A stretch of 64,000 nucleotides of DNA from Aeromicrobium sp. Root472D3 (GTDB taxonomy: Bacteria > Actinomycetota > Actinomycetes > Propionibacteriales > Nocardioidaceae). A model generated the notes under the pieces. The model made no database searches and was not told the origin of the DNA. It saw only the letters and a program-made list of their open reading frames with translations. The stretch's first letter is position 1. Each line of letters starts with the position of its first letter. The stretch is from contig NZ_LMET01000001.1 in the NCBI RefSeq assembly GCF_001426485.1, forward strand, positions 2,906,354 through 2,970,353. The letters are read 5' to 3'. Positions 33,091 through 42,041 of this stretch are shown piece after piece. A program made the translations under genes and the position numbers.

Positions 33091-34533
33091 TCACCAGGGC
33101 GAGGCCGCGTAGTCCTTCAGGAAGACGCCGTGGACGTCGTCGCCCGCCTCACCGCGGATGATCGGGTCGTACACGCGCGCGGCCCCGTCGACCAGGTCGA
33201 GCGGCGCCTTGAAGCCCTCCTCGGCCAGGCGCACCTTGGTCGGGTGCGGGCGCTCGTCGGTGATCCAGCCCGTGTCGACGGCCGTCATCAGGATGCCGTC
33301 CTGCTCGAGCATCTCCCCCGCGCTGGTGCGGGTCAGCATGTTGAGCGCGGCCTTGGCCATGTTGGTGTGCGGGTGGCCCGGCCCCTTGTAGCGGCGGCTG
33401 AACTGGCCCTCCATCGCCGAGACGTTGACGACGTACGTGCGGCGCGCCGCGGCTGCCGCCATCGACGGCCGCAGCCGGCTGACGAGGATGAACGGCGCCG
33501 TCGTGTTGCACAGCTGCACCTCGAGCAGCTCCAGGGCGTCGACCTCGTGCACGCGCTGCGTCCAGCTGTTGACGTCGACGGTGTCGGGCACCAGTCCCCC
33601 GGCGTCGATGCGCTCGAGGTCGGCCGAGCCCGCCGCCATCGCCAGCGACGTCAGCTCGTCGGCGGTGTAGGCGTCGCCGGCCAGGACGGGGTGCGCCGAC
33701 ACCGATCCCACCAGCGCGGCGGGGTGCGCGTCGCTGGTGTGGCCGAACGTCAGCAGCTCGGGCAGGGGGCCGTCGGGCAGCGGCGCCGACTCGGCCTCGG
33801 CCAGCGGCGCGTAGGCGCCCGGCGTGCGCCGGACGGTCTGCGCGGCGTTGTTGATGAGGATGTCGAGGGGACCCTGCGCCGCGACGGAGTCGGCCAGGCC
33901 CACGACCTGCGCCGGGTCGCGCAGGTCGATGCCGACGATCCGCAACCGGTCGATCCAGTCGGCACTGTCGGGCATCGCGGTGAACCGGCGCACGGCGTCG
34001 TGCGGGAACCGGGTCGTGATGGTGGTGTGGGCGCCGTCGCGCAGCAGGCGCAGCGCGATGTACATGCCGATCTTGGCGCGACCGCCCGTCAGCAGGGCGC
34101 GCTTGCCCGTCAGGTCGGTGCGGGCGTCGCGCCGGGCCCGGTTCAGGGCGGCGCAGTCGGGGCACAGCTGGTGGTAGAACGCGTCGACGACGGTGTACTT
34201 CTGCTTGCAGATGTAGCAGGGCCGGGGCACCAGCAGGGTGCCGGCCGATGCGCCGGCGGCGTTCGAGACCAGCGGGATGCCCTCGGTCTCGTCGTCGATG
34301 CGGGTCGGCGAGCCCGTGGCCGTCGTGGCGACGACGGCGCGGTCGGCGGCGGCGACCTCGGCGCGCTTGGCGAGCCGGCGCTGCTTCTTGACGTCCTTGT
34401 AGAACTTGCCGCAGGCGTGACGCAGGGCGACGTAGGCCGCGTCCTCGTCCTCGAGGAACTGGGCCTCGCCAAGGACCTTCAGCGCGGTCGCGAGCTCGTC
34501 CTCGGTGAAGGACGCGGGACGTGGAGATGGCAT
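33091..34533 (-). CDS. SDR-family oxidoreductase with N-terminal zinc-ribbon-like extension
   Basis: 480-aa protein. Residues 1-105 are helical and unlike known SDRs. CYICKQKYTVVDAFYHQLCPDC (about 107-128) is a CxxC-CxxC zinc-ribbon-like motif. From about 140 the Rossmann part starts with LTGGRAKIGMYIALRLL, then NNAAQT, YVVNVSAMEGQFSRRYKGPGHPHTNMAKAALNM with a Tyr and a Lys in place of the standard YxxxK spacing. A roughly 60-residue insertion lies after NNAAQT. The substrate is unknown. GACAAT six bases ahead of ATG 34533 suggests a leaderless start. It is a widespread but uncharacterised actinobacterial/eukaryote-like family by my reading. Confidence 0.75.
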   Translation of the reverse strand: MPSPRPASFTEDELATALKVLGEAQFLEDEDAAYVALRHACGKFYKDVKKQRRLAKRAEVAAADRAVVATTATGSPTRIDDETEGIPLVSNAAGASAGTLLVPRPCYICKQKYTVVDAFYHQLCPDCAALNRARRDARTDLTGKRALLTGGRAKIGMYIALRLLRDGAHTTITTRFPHDAVRRFTAMPDSADWIDRLRIVGIDLRDPAQVVGLADSVAAQGPLDILINNAAQTVRRTPGAYAPLAEAESAPLPDGPLPELLTFGHTSDAHPAALVGSVSAHPVLAGDAYTADELTSLAMAAGSADLERIDAGGLVPDTVDVNSWTQRVHEVDALELLEVQLCNTTAPFILVSRLRPSMAAAAARRTYVVNVSAMEGQFSRRYKGPGHPHTNMAKAALNMLTRTSAGEMLEQDGILMTAVDTGWITDERPHPTKVRLAEEGFKAPLDLVDGAARVYDPIIRGEAGDDVHGVFLKDYAASPW

Positions 34534-34576
34534 TCCTCCATTGTCCCCGAGGCCCCGTGACAGGGCCCGCGCGGGC

Positions 34577-35242
34577 TCAGCGGCGCCAGAACCGCGTCCG
34601 ACGGCGGGGCCGCAGCACGTGACGGTCGCCGATGGCGGCCCGGACCTCCTGCGGCACCGACGCCAGCGGCAGCACGCGGACCGTGACGACGGCCAGGTCG
34701 GCGGGCCCGGCGGCGGTCAGGAGGGCCGTCTCGAGCGCCCGCCCGACGGCGGACGGGTCGGCCGACCCGTCCGCGACCCACGCGAGGCAGCCGATCGGCG
34801 GGCTGTCGTCGACCGTGTACATCAGCGCGTGCAGCTCGCGGACGCCCTGCTCGTCGGCCGCCTGCGCGACGGCTGCCAGAGCGCCGTCGGGGATCTCGTC
34901 CCAGGTCGTGACGCGGACGGCCGCGTCGACCGGGAACGGCTCGGCGAACCGCCGGATGCCGGCCACGTAGGCGGCGGACGCCGTCATGCCGGACGTGCGC
35001 TCGGGGTCGACCTGGACGCCGACTCCCGCCGGCAGCAGCGGCAGGAGGTCACGGACCAGGATCGGCCGCAGCTCCCACGACTCGACGTGCAGCGCCTGCT
35101 CGGCGATCTCGGCGCTCGTCCACACCGCGACCATCTGCTGCCCCGGCGCCGGCTCGCTGCCCGAGAACACCCCGGTCGTCCGGTCGACGCCGATCAGCAC
35201 CGACGCGAACAGGAAGTCCCACCGGGTGGCGAACGCCTGCAT
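34577..35242 (-). CDS. SseB-like protein of unknown function
   Basis: 221-aa cytoplasmic protein in two halves. The first resembles the SseB N-terminal domain (QMVAVWTSAEIAEQALHVESWELRPILVRDLLPLLPAGVGVQVDPE). The second contains an enhanced-serine-sensitivity-type part (GVRELHALMYTVDDSPPIGCLAWV). The reading starts at ATG 35242, overlapping the ilvD stop by one base, so the two are co-transcribed. The relation to dihydroxyacid dehydratase is unclear. Confidence 0.65.
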   Translation of the reverse strand: MQAFATRWDFLFASVLIGVDRTTGVFSGSEPAPGQQMVAVWTSAEIAEQALHVESWELRPILVRDLLPLLPAGVGVQVDPERTSGMTASAAYVAGIRRFAEPFPVDAAVRVTTWDEIPDGALAAVAQAADEQGVRELHALMYTVDDSPPIGCLAWVADGSADPSAVGRALETALLTAAGPADLAVVTVRVLPLASVPQEVRAAIGDRHVLRPRRRTRFWRR

Positions 35243-36927
35243 CAACCGCAGACGGCGCCGTCGGCGGCCGAGCTGACGAGCTTGCGGTACTTCGCGAGCA
35301 CGCCCTTGGTGTACTTGGGCGGCAGGGGCTCCCACCCGACCCGGCGGGCCTCGAGCTCGTCGGCGTCGACCGCGACGTCGAGGCGCTTGTTGGCCACGTC
35401 GAGGGTGATCTGGTCGCCGTCCTTGACGAACGCGATCGGTCCCCCGTCGACGGCCTCCGGCGCGACGTGCCCGACGCACAGGCCGGTCGTGCCGCCCGAG
35501 AACCGTCCGTCGGTCATGAGCAGGACGTCCTTGCCGAGGCCGGCGCCCTTGATCGCGCCGGTGATCGCGAGCATCTCGCGCATGCCGGGACCACCCTTGG
35601 GGCCCTCGTAGCGGATCACGACGACGTCGCCGGCGACGATCGTGCCGTCCTCGAGGGCGTCCATCGCCTTGCGCTCGCCGTCGAAGACACGGGCCGTGCC
35701 GGTGAACACGTCGGAGTCGAAGCCGGCGCTCTTGACGACGGCACCCTCGGGGGCCAGCGTGCCGTGCAGGATCGTGAGGCCGCCGGTCTTGTGGATCGGC
35801 TGGTCGAGGCCGCGGATGACGTCGCCGTCGATGCGCTGCTCGATGTGCGCCAGGTTCTCGGCCATGGTCTTGCCGGTGACCGTCAGGCAGTCGCCGTGCA
35901 TGAGACCGGCGTCGAGCAGCGCCTTCATGATGACGGGGATGCCGCCGACCTTGTCGACGTCGTTCATGACGTAGCGGCCGAAGGGCTTGAGGTCGCCGAG
36001 GTGCGGCACCTTGTCGCCGATGCGGCTGAAGTCCTCGAGCGTCAGGTCGACCTCGGCCTCGCGCGCGATCGCCAGCAGGTGCAGGACCGCGTTGGTCGAG
36101 CCGCCCAGCGCCATGACGACGGTGATGGCGTTCTCGAACGCCTCCTTGGTCAGGATCTGGCGGGCCGTGATGCCGCGGCGGAGCAGCTCGACGACGGCCT
36201 CCCCGGACGCGATCGCGTACTCGTCGCGGCGGCTGTCGATCGCGGGCGGGGCCGATGAGCCGGGCAGGCTCATGCCGAGGGCCTCGGCCGCCGACGCCAT
36301 CGTGTTGGCGGTGTACATGCCACCGCAGGCCCCCTCGCCGGGGCAGATCGCGCGCTCGATCTTGTCGACCTGCTCGCGGGACATCTTGCCGGCCAGGCAC
36401 GCGCCGACGGCCTCGAAGGCGTCGATGATCGTGACGTCCTTGCCGTCGACGTTGCCCGGCATGATCGATCCGGCGTAGACGAACACGCTGGCCAGGTCGA
36501 GGCGGGCGGCGGCCATCAGCATGCCGGGCAGGCTCTTGTCGCAGCCGGCCAGCAGGACCGATCCGTCGAGGCGCTCGGCCATCATGACGGTCTCGACCGA
36601 GTCGGCGATGACCTCGCGGCTCACGAGCGAGAAGTGCATGCCCTCGTGGCCCATCGAGATGCCGTCGGACACCGAGATCGTGCCGAACTCGAGCGGGTAG
36701 CCGCCGCCGGCGTGCACGCCCTCCTTGGCGCGCTTGGCCAGGCGGTCGAGCGACAGGTTGCAGGGGGTGATCTCGTTCCAGCTGGACGCGACACCGATCT
36801 GGGGCTTGGGCCAGTCGTCGTCGCCCATGCCGACGGCGCGCAGCATGCCTCGTGACGCGGTGGCCTCGAGGCCGTCGGTGACGGTGCGGCTGCGCGGCTT
36901 GATGTCGATCTCGTTCTCGGGGGCCAT
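35242..36927 (-). CDS. ilvD: Dihydroxy-acid dehydratase
   Basis: 561-aa Fe-S enzyme for the third step of Val and Ile synthesis. The cluster cysteines are in GCDKSLPGM and [16 protein letters not shown], with a further Cys near [11 protein letters not shown]. The catalytic loop region [23 protein letters not shown] is intact. ATG 36927 follows TAATCT by six bases (36934-36939), so the mRNA is probably leaderless, unlike ilvB. The product joins the pathway of the ilvBNC, leuB, ilvE and cimA genes in this window. Confidence 0.95.
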   Translation of the reverse strand: MAPENEIDIKPRSRTVTDGLEATASRGMLRAVGMGDDDWPKPQIGVASSWNEITPCNLSLDRLAKRAKEGVHAGGGYPLEFGTISVSDGISMGHEGMHFSLVSREVIADSVETVMMAERLDGSVLLAGCDKSLPGMLMAAARLDLASVFVYAGSIMPGNVDGKDVTIIDAFEAVGACLAGKMSREQVDKIERAICPGEGACGGMYTANTMASAAEALGMSLPGSSAPPAIDSRRDEYAIASGEAVVELLRRGITARQILTKEAFENAITVVMALGGSTNAVLHLLAIAREAEVDLTLEDFSRIGDKVPHLGDLKPFGRYVMNDVDKVGGIPVIMKALLDAGLMHGDCLTVTGKTMAENLAHIEQRIDGDVIRGLDQPIHKTGGLTILHGTLAPEGAVVKSAGFDSDVFTGTARVFDGERKAMDALEDGTIVAGDVVVIRYEGPKGGPGMREMLAITGAIKGAGLGKDVLLMTDGRFSGGTTGLCVGHVAPEAVDGGPIAFVKDGDQITLDVANKRLDVAVDADELEARRVGWEPLPPKYTKGVLAKYRKLVSSAADGAVCG

Positions 36928-36968
36928 GGCCACAGATTACGACTTCGTCCGACCAGCCCGGGCAGCGG

Positions 36969-37511
36969 TCAGGCGTCGAAGGACACGCGAGCCGCCTCGA
37001 GGGGTGCGAACCCCGTGGCCACGTAGGCGCACAGAGCCGCCCACAGGACGCTGACGAGGGTGCCGATGATGAAGCGCTCGGCGGTGGCCGGTCGGTCGCC
37101 GCTGCGCAGCTCGGGGTAGCGGCCGAGGCCCTTGACGGCCAGGGTCAGCGCGACCCCCGACGGCATGCCGGCCACGAGCGAGCCGAACACCGCGAGCCGC
37201 TCCAGCGCCCCGACCCACGTGCCACCGCGCAGGATGTGGCCGGCCGCCTCGAGCGACTCGGTGCGATCGGTCGAGCGGTCGTCGATGACGTCGAACACCG
37301 CCGTCGTGACGACCGATCCGCCGGCCACGGCCAGCACGGACGCGACGATGCCGAGGACGCCCTGGTCGACCGAGACGCTCGCGACCACCCGGACGATCAC
37401 CGCGGCGGCCAGCAGGACGGTGGCGACGGCCGCCGCGAGCACGCGGTGACGACCGGTCCAGCCGGCGACCACGGGCACGAGGGCCGCCGCGACGAGGACG
37501 AGCAGGATCAT
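36969..37511 (-). CDS. Integral membrane partner of the SatD-like protein
   Basis: 180-aa protein with four to five hydrophobic helices (MILLVLVAAALVPVVAG, VLAAAVATVLLAAAVIV, GIVASVLAVAGGSVVTTAVF, AVFGSLVAGMPSGVALTLAV, LVSVLWAALCAYVATG). It overlaps the preceding regulator-like gene by four bases, so they are made together. In firmicutes, satD is likewise followed by a membrane protein gene. Transport or sensing role unknown. Confidence 0.7.
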   Translation of the reverse strand: MILLVLVAAALVPVVAGWTGRHRVLAAAVATVLLAAAVIVRVVASVSVDQGVLGIVASVLAVAGGSVVTTAVFDVIDDRSTDRTESLEAAGHILRGGTWVGALERLAVFGSLVAGMPSGVALTLAVKGLGRYPELRSGDRPATAERFIIGTLVSVLWAALCAYVATGFAPLEAARVSFDA

Positions 37512-38083
37512 CGGGCCGCCTCCAGCAGGTGGGTCACGAGGGCACGTCCGCGCCGCTCCTCGACATAGCCTGCCACCCGGAGCCGACGGTTCATGGCCTG
37601 CGGCGAGATGCCGAGCGATGCCGCGGCTCCGGCCTGGGTATCGGCGGTCGCCATGGCGTCGACGGCCTGCCAGCCGGCGTCGCTGCGACGGTCGACGATG
37701 CCGGCGACGAGCAGCAGGGCGGTCTCGGCGTGCTCGCCACCGGACGACTCGGCCTCGACCGCGACGTGCAGGGGTGACGACTTGGCCCGCTCGACCGCCT
37801 GGCGCGCCGCGACGAACGCCGGTCCGCGGTTGGCCCTGACCGAGTCGGCGAGGGGCCGCTCGACCTCGCCGACGCCGATGCCGATCGACCATCCGCCGTC
37901 CCGCGCGAGCGTCAGCGCCATGTCGACGACGGCCTCGGGGTCGTCGAGGAGGCCCTGGACCTCGTCGCCGGCCGTGCGCTCGAACGGCCGGACCGTGCGG
38001 TCGGACGGCAGGAGGAGGTCGAGCGCCGGCACCGCGTCGGGCTCGGACCGGCTGCGCCGCTGATCGATCGTCATGACGAACAT
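37508..38083 (-). CDS. SatD-like DNA-binding protein
   Basis: 191-aa protein. The N-terminal part (FVMTIDQRRSRSEPDAVPALDLLL, then RTAGDEVQGLLDDPEAVVDMALTL) matches the SatD family start; the C-terminal part has a helix-turn-helix (TQAGAAASLGISPQAMNRRLRVAGYVEE). It is the first gene of a two-gene operon with a membrane protein. TACCCT lies six bases before ATG 38083 and is embedded in one arm of a perfect 9-bp inverted repeat, so autorepression is likely. An ATG at 38074 is an alternative start. Confidence 0.7.
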   Translation of the reverse strand: MFVMTIDQRRSRSEPDAVPALDLLLPSDRTVRPFERTAGDEVQGLLDDPEAVVDMALTLARDGGWSIGIGVGEVERPLADSVRANRGPAFVAARQAVERAKSSPLHVAVEAESSGGEHAETALLLVAGIVDRRSDAGWQAVDAMATADTQAGAAASLGISPQAMNRRLRVAGYVEERRGRALVTHLLEAAR

Positions 38084-38091
38084 GACGGCAG

Positions 38092-38142
38092 GGTATCAAC
38101 TTCCAGACGTTGATACCACATAATCAACGACTCATCATTGAT
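38092..38142. promoter_or_regulatory. Palindromic operator(s) upstream of the SatD-like gene
   Basis: GGTATCAAC (38092-38100) and GTTGATACC (38109-38117) form a perfect 9-bp inverted repeat with 8-bp spacer, overlapping the -10 box AGGGTA (38090-38095, minus-strand TACCCT). A second, weaker pair ATCAAC (38123-38128) and TTGAT (38138-38142) and a lone GTTGAT at 38165 follow, so the site may extend over several half-sites. Confidence 0.75.
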
Positions 38143-38204
38143 GTGACGGGATCAGGCCCACGGCGTTGATCTGCGAGGGCGAGGCCCCGTGCCACGATGG
38201 CAGT

Positions 38205-39056
38205 GTGACCATCGCACTCGCCACCAGCTCGACCGCCCGCGACGTCGACGCCGACCTGCCGCTCGTCGTGGAAGCCGCCGCCGCACGCGGCACCACCGCC
38301 GAGATCGTGGTCTGGGACGACCCGACCGTCGACTGGAGCGCCTACGACACCGTGGTCGTCCGGTCGTGCTGGGACTACACGACCCGGCGCGACGAGTTCC
38401 TCGCCTGGGCGCGATCGGTGCCCACCCTGCAGAACGACGCCGCCGTCCTGGCGTGGAACACCGACAAGACGTACCTCCGACAGCTCGAGTCGGCCGGCGT
38501 CCCCATCATCGAGACGCAGTGGGACGTCGCCCCGGGAGACGACATCGGCGAGCACGACGAGTGGGTCGTCAAGCCGACGATCTCCGCGGGCTCGAAGGAC
38601 ACCGCCCGGTGGGGCACGCGCGACGAGGTGTGGGCGCACAGCGCAGCGCTCGTCGCGGCCGGCCGCACGTCGATGACGCAGCCGTACATCTCGTCGGTCG
38701 ACGACGAGGGCGAGACCGCGATGCTGCTCTTCGCGGGCACGTTCTCGCACGCGATCCGCAAGGGTCCGCTGCTGGAGAGGGGCGAGGGCGTCCGGCAGGA
38801 CCGCGACAGCCGCGAGAGCATCACGCCGCGCACCCCGAGCGACGCGCAGCGCGAGGTGGCCGAGCGAGCCGTGGCCGCCGCGTGCGACGCGATGGGCGTC
38901 GACCGCGCCCCTCTGTACGCGCGCGTCGACCTCGTGACGGCCGCCGACGGCTCGCCGTTGGTGATCGAGCTCGAGCTGACGGAGCCGAGCCTGTTCCTCC
39001 CCCACGCCGACGGCGCGGCGGGTCGCCTCGTCGATGCGGTGCTGGCGCGCACCTGA
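38205..39056 (+). CDS. ATP-grasp (RimK/glutathione synthetase-like) domain protein
   Basis: 283-aa protein with the layout of a pre-ATP-grasp domain (residues 1-100: DLPLVVEAAAARGTTAEIVVWDDPTVDWSAYDTVVVRSCWDYTTRRDEF) and a RimK-like ATP-grasp domain (WVVKPTISAGSKDTARWG, LFAGTFSHAIRKGPLL, YARVDLVTAADGSPLVIELELTEPSLFLPHADGAAGR). The final ELELTEPS is the metal-binding strand. It likely ligates two small molecules; the substrates are unknown. GTG 38205 has CACGAT six bases ahead; an upstream reading starts before that. Confidence 0.8.
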   Translation: MTIALATSSTARDVDADLPLVVEAAAARGTTAEIVVWDDPTVDWSAYDTVVVRSCWDYTTRRDEFLAWARSVPTLQNDAAVLAWNTDKTYLRQLESAGVPIIETQWDVAPGDDIGEHDEWVVKPTISAGSKDTARWGTRDEVWAHSAALVAAGRTSMTQPYISSVDDEGETAMLLFAGTFSHAIRKGPLLERGEGVRQDRDSRESITPRTPSDAQREVAERAVAAACDAMGVDRAPLYARVDLVTAADGSPLVIELELTEPSLFLPHADGAAGRLVDAVLART

Positions 39057-39077
39057 TCCCTAGCGGCCGTCGCAGAA

Positions 39078-39518
39078 CTAAGTCGTCTCCGCGGCACCAT
39101 CCGGCAGGCATCGCCCGTCCACGAGCTGCCGTCGCCCGACGGGATCCTCGAGATCGACGACGTAGGGCAGCGCGCGGTTGCCCGGGCAGCGGGCAGCGCC
39201 CGGCTCGCCCGGCGTCACCTGGAACGTGACGACGATCCGGGTCCGCGACGTCCTCACGACGGGGTCGACCACGTCGCCGGTGACGCCGTCATTGCAGCCG
39301 AGGCGGGTGACGAGGGCCGTGAACGAGGTCGAGGTCGTGCTGATGGGCTGACCCGGCCCGAGCGCCCACACAGCGTCGGCGGCGCCCTCGACCTCGTGCC
39401 CCCACGACCTCGTGCCGTCCGAAGCCGCGTCTCCCTGCCCGTCCGGTGCCGCCGTGCACGACGCGACCGCGACCGCGGCGATCAACGCCGCGACCGCACG
39501 GGTCAGGAGACAGGGCAT
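39078..39518 (-). CDS. Putative lipoprotein, unknown function
   Basis: 146-aa protein with a hydrophobic signal and lipobox VASC (Cys21), then a beta-rich part with three further Cys residues (LGCNDG, ARCPGN, GRCLPDG). The Cys spacing and the GEPGAARCPGNRALPYVVDLEDPVGRRQLVDGRCLP segment suggest a compact disulfide-bonded domain. TAGGTT ends six bases before ATG 39518. It stands alone between two divergent/convergent genes. I know no family. Confidence 0.75.
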   Translation of the reverse strand: MPCLLTRAVAALIAAVAVASCTAAPDGQGDAASDGTRSWGHEVEGAADAVWALGPGQPISTTSTSFTALVTRLGCNDGVTGDVVDPVVRTSRTRIVVTFQVTPGEPGAARCPGNRALPYVVDLEDPVGRRQLVDGRCLPDGAAETT

Positions 39519-39629
39519 GCCGTGAACCTACAACGGCGGTGAACCGTCCCGACAGTCTTCGCGTGCCGGCGGCCACCGCCCGACGCGATTGGCATTGCAG
39601 ACCCCCCGCGCCCCGTGGACAATCGGCGC

Positions 39630-40514
39630 GTGACCACACCGACCGCGGCCCTCGTGCGCTACTACGACGTGACGAGCGCCGACGGCACCCGCATCCGCGC
39701 CTGGACCAACGACGGCGACGGCCCCACCGTGCTGGTCTCCAACGGCCTCGGCACCAACCCGCACGCGTGGCCCTCGCTGCTGCGCGCCGGCAGCGGCGTC
39801 CGCGTGATCGGCTGGAACCACCGCGGGACGGGCGGGTCCGCGCGCCCCGACGACGGCCGCGTCGACCTCGAGTCGTTCATCGAGGACGCCATCGCCGTGA
39901 TGGACGACGCAGGCCTCGACCGCGCCGTCGTGGCCGCCTGGTCGACCGGTGTCACGATCGCCTTCGAGCTGGCCACCCGTCACCCCGAGCGCGTCGCCGG
40001 CATCCTCGCCGTGGCCGGCGTCCCGGGCAACACGTTCTCGACGATGCTCGCTCCCCTCCACGTGCCGCCGCCGGTCGCGCGGGCCCTGATGGTGGGCCTG
40101 GCCCACTCGGCGACCGTCACGGGTCACGCCCTGGCGCCCGTGACCCGCAAGCTGCCGTGGACCAACTTCACGACGGACCTGGTCCGCCGGGCCCGCATCA
40201 TCTCGCCCGCGGCCGACACCGCCGAGCTGCGGACGCTCCTGCAGGAGTTCTTCACGACGCACCCCGCCTGGTACGCCAAGCTCGCGCTGAGCGTGGCCGA
40301 GCACGCCCGCGTCTCGCTCAGCGACCTCGACATCCCGGTCACGTTCGTCGCCGGCCGGTGGGACGTCTTCACGGGCGCCCGCGACATGCTGACGGCCTCG
40401 CAGCGGGTCAGGGGTTCGCGTTACCGCGAGCTGCGCGGCACGCACTTCATCCCGGTGGAGTTCCCGGACGTCGTGCGCGAGGAGCTGCTCGACCTGCTGG
40501 CCCGCGTCGGCTGA
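39630..40514 (+). CDS. Alpha/beta hydrolase
   Basis: 294-aa hydrolase fold. The nucleophile elbow is AAWSTGVT (Ser at about residue 102), and the oxyanion strand is VLVSNGLGTNPHAWPSLL. GTHFIPVEF near residue 276 contains the His, and FVAGRWDVFTGARDM the acid. The start (VRYYDVTSADGTRIRAWTNDGDGP) resembles the haloperoxidase/esterase group; the substrate is unknown. GTG 39630 follows GACAAT by six bases. It converges on gatB. Confidence 0.85.
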   Translation: MTTPTAALVRYYDVTSADGTRIRAWTNDGDGPTVLVSNGLGTNPHAWPSLLRAGSGVRVIGWNHRGTGGSARPDDGRVDLESFIEDAIAVMDDAGLDRAVVAAWSTGVTIAFELATRHPERVAGILAVAGVPGNTFSTMLAPLHVPPPVARALMVGLAHSATVTGHALAPVTRKLPWTNFTTDLVRRARIISPAADTAELRTLLQEFFTTHPAWYAKLALSVAEHARVSLSDLDIPVTFVAGRWDVFTGARDMLTASQRVRGSRYRELRGTHFIPVEFPDVVREELLDLLARVG

Positions 40515-40524
40515 GCCGGCGGTC

Positions 40525-40545
40525 GCCCGGCCGGCCCAGCCGGGC
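40525..40545. terminator. Hairpin between hydrolase and gatB ends
   Basis: GCCCGGC (40525-40531) pairs with GCCGGGC (40539-40545) across seven bases, directly at the gatB stop codon and just after the converging hydrolase gene. It is probably a terminator shared by both; no T-tract. Confidence 0.5.
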
Positions 40546-42041
40546 TACGACAGCTTCTCGAGGATCAGCTCGCGGACGCGGCCCGCGTCGGCCTGTCCGC
40601 GCATCTCCTTCATGACCGCACCGATCAGGGCCCCGGCCACGCCGAGGTTGCCGGCGCGGATCTTGGCGGCGGCATCGGGGTCGCCCTCGATCGCACGGTC
40701 GACGGCCGCACCGAGTGCGCCGTCGTCCGAGACGACCTCGAGCTTGCGCGAGACCACGACCTCCTCGGGCGTGCCCTCACCGGCGATGACGCCGTCGAAG
40801 ACCGACCGCGCGAGCTTGTCGTTGATGCGCTTGGCGTCGATCAGCCCCTGGATCTCGGCGACCTGCTGCGGCGTGATGCCCAGCGCGTCGAGGTCGTGCC
40901 CCGACTCGTTGGCGCGACGCGCCATCTCGCCGAGCCACCACTTCTTGGCGGCCTGCGGCGTGGTGCCGGCCTCGACCGTGGCGACGATCAGGTCGAGCGC
41001 ACCCGCGCCGATCGTGTCGCGCATGTCGAGGTCGGAGAAGCCCCAGTCGGCCTGCAGGCGCGCGCGGCGGACGGCCGGCGGCTCGGGCAGCGTGGCCCGC
41101 AGCTCCTCGACCCACTCGCGCGACGGCGAGACGGGCGCCAGGTCGGGCTCCGGGAAGTAGCGGTAGTCGTCGGCGTCGGACTTCTCACGGCCCGAGAGCG
41201 TCGTGCCGGTGTCCTCCTGGAAGTGCCGGGTCTCCTGCACGACCCTGCCCCCGGCGTCGAGGATGCCCGCGTGACGCGAGATCTCGAAGCGGACGGCGCG
41301 CTCGACCGACCGGAACGAGTTGACGTTCTTGGTCTCCGAGCGGGTGCCGAGCGTCGTGGAGCCCTTGGGCTTGAGCGACAGGTTGACGTCGGCGCGCAGC
41401 GATCCCTGGTCCATGCGGACGTCGGAGACGCCGAGGCCGCCGATGAGGTCGCGGACGTGCGACACGTAGGCGCGGGCGACCGCGGGCGCCTTCTCGGGCG
41501 GCACCTCGATCGTGCGGGTGACGATCTCGATCAGCGGGATGCCGGCCCGGTTGTAGTCGACCAGCGAGAAGTCGGCGCCGTGGATGCGTCCGGTGGAGCC
41601 GCCGACGTGCAGGGCCTTGCCGGTGTCCTCCTCCATGTGGGCGCGCTCGATCTCGATGCGGAAGGTCTCGCCGTCCACCTCGACGTCGACGTACCCGTCG
41701 AAGGCGATGGGCTCGTCGTACTGCGACGTCTGGAAGTTCTTCGGCATGTCGGGGTAGAAGTAGTTCTTGCGCGCGAAGCGGCACCACTGCGCGATCTCGC
41801 AGTTGAGCGCCAGGCCCATGCGGATCGCGGACTCGACGGCCTTGGCGTTGACGACCGGCAGGGCGCCGGGCAGGGCCAGGCACACGGGGCAGACCTGCGT
41901 GTTGGGCTCGGCGCCGAACTCGGTCGGGCAGCCGCAGAACATCTTGGTCGCGGTGTTGAGCTCGATGTGGATCTCGAGCCCCATGACGGGGTCGTAGCGG
42001 GTGAGGGCTTCCTCGAAGGGAACCAGCGTCTCGACGGTCAT
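40545..42041 (-). CDS. gatB: Asp-tRNA(Asn)/Glu-tRNA(Gln) amidotransferase subunit B
   Basis: 498-aa subunit that phosphorylates and amidates misacylated tRNA. It has the opening [26 protein letters not shown], the zinc Cys residues (CGCP and CPVC), [49 protein letters not shown], and a C-terminal tRNA-binding YqeY-like domain. ATG 42041 overlaps the gatA stop by 4 bp. gatC-gatA-gatB are one operon. Confidence 0.96.
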   Translation of the reverse strand: MTVETLVPFEEALTRYDPVMGLEIHIELNTATKMFCGCPTEFGAEPNTQVCPVCLALPGALPVVNAKAVESAIRMGLALNCEIAQWCRFARKNYFYPDMPKNFQTSQYDEPIAFDGYVDVEVDGETFRIEIERAHMEEDTGKALHVGGSTGRIHGADFSLVDYNRAGIPLIEIVTRTIEVPPEKAPAVARAYVSHVRDLIGGLGVSDVRMDQGSLRADVNLSLKPKGSTTLGTRSETKNVNSFRSVERAVRFEISRHAGILDAGGRVVQETRHFQEDTGTTLSGREKSDADDYRYFPEPDLAPVSPSREWVEELRATLPEPPAVRRARLQADWGFSDLDMRDTIGAGALDLIVATVEAGTTPQAAKKWWLGEMARRANESGHDLDALGITPQQVAEIQGLIDAKRINDKLARSVFDGVIAGEGTPEEVVVSRKLEVVSDDGALGAAVDRAIEGDPDAAAKIRAGNLGVAGALIGAVMKEMRGQADAGRVRELILEKLS

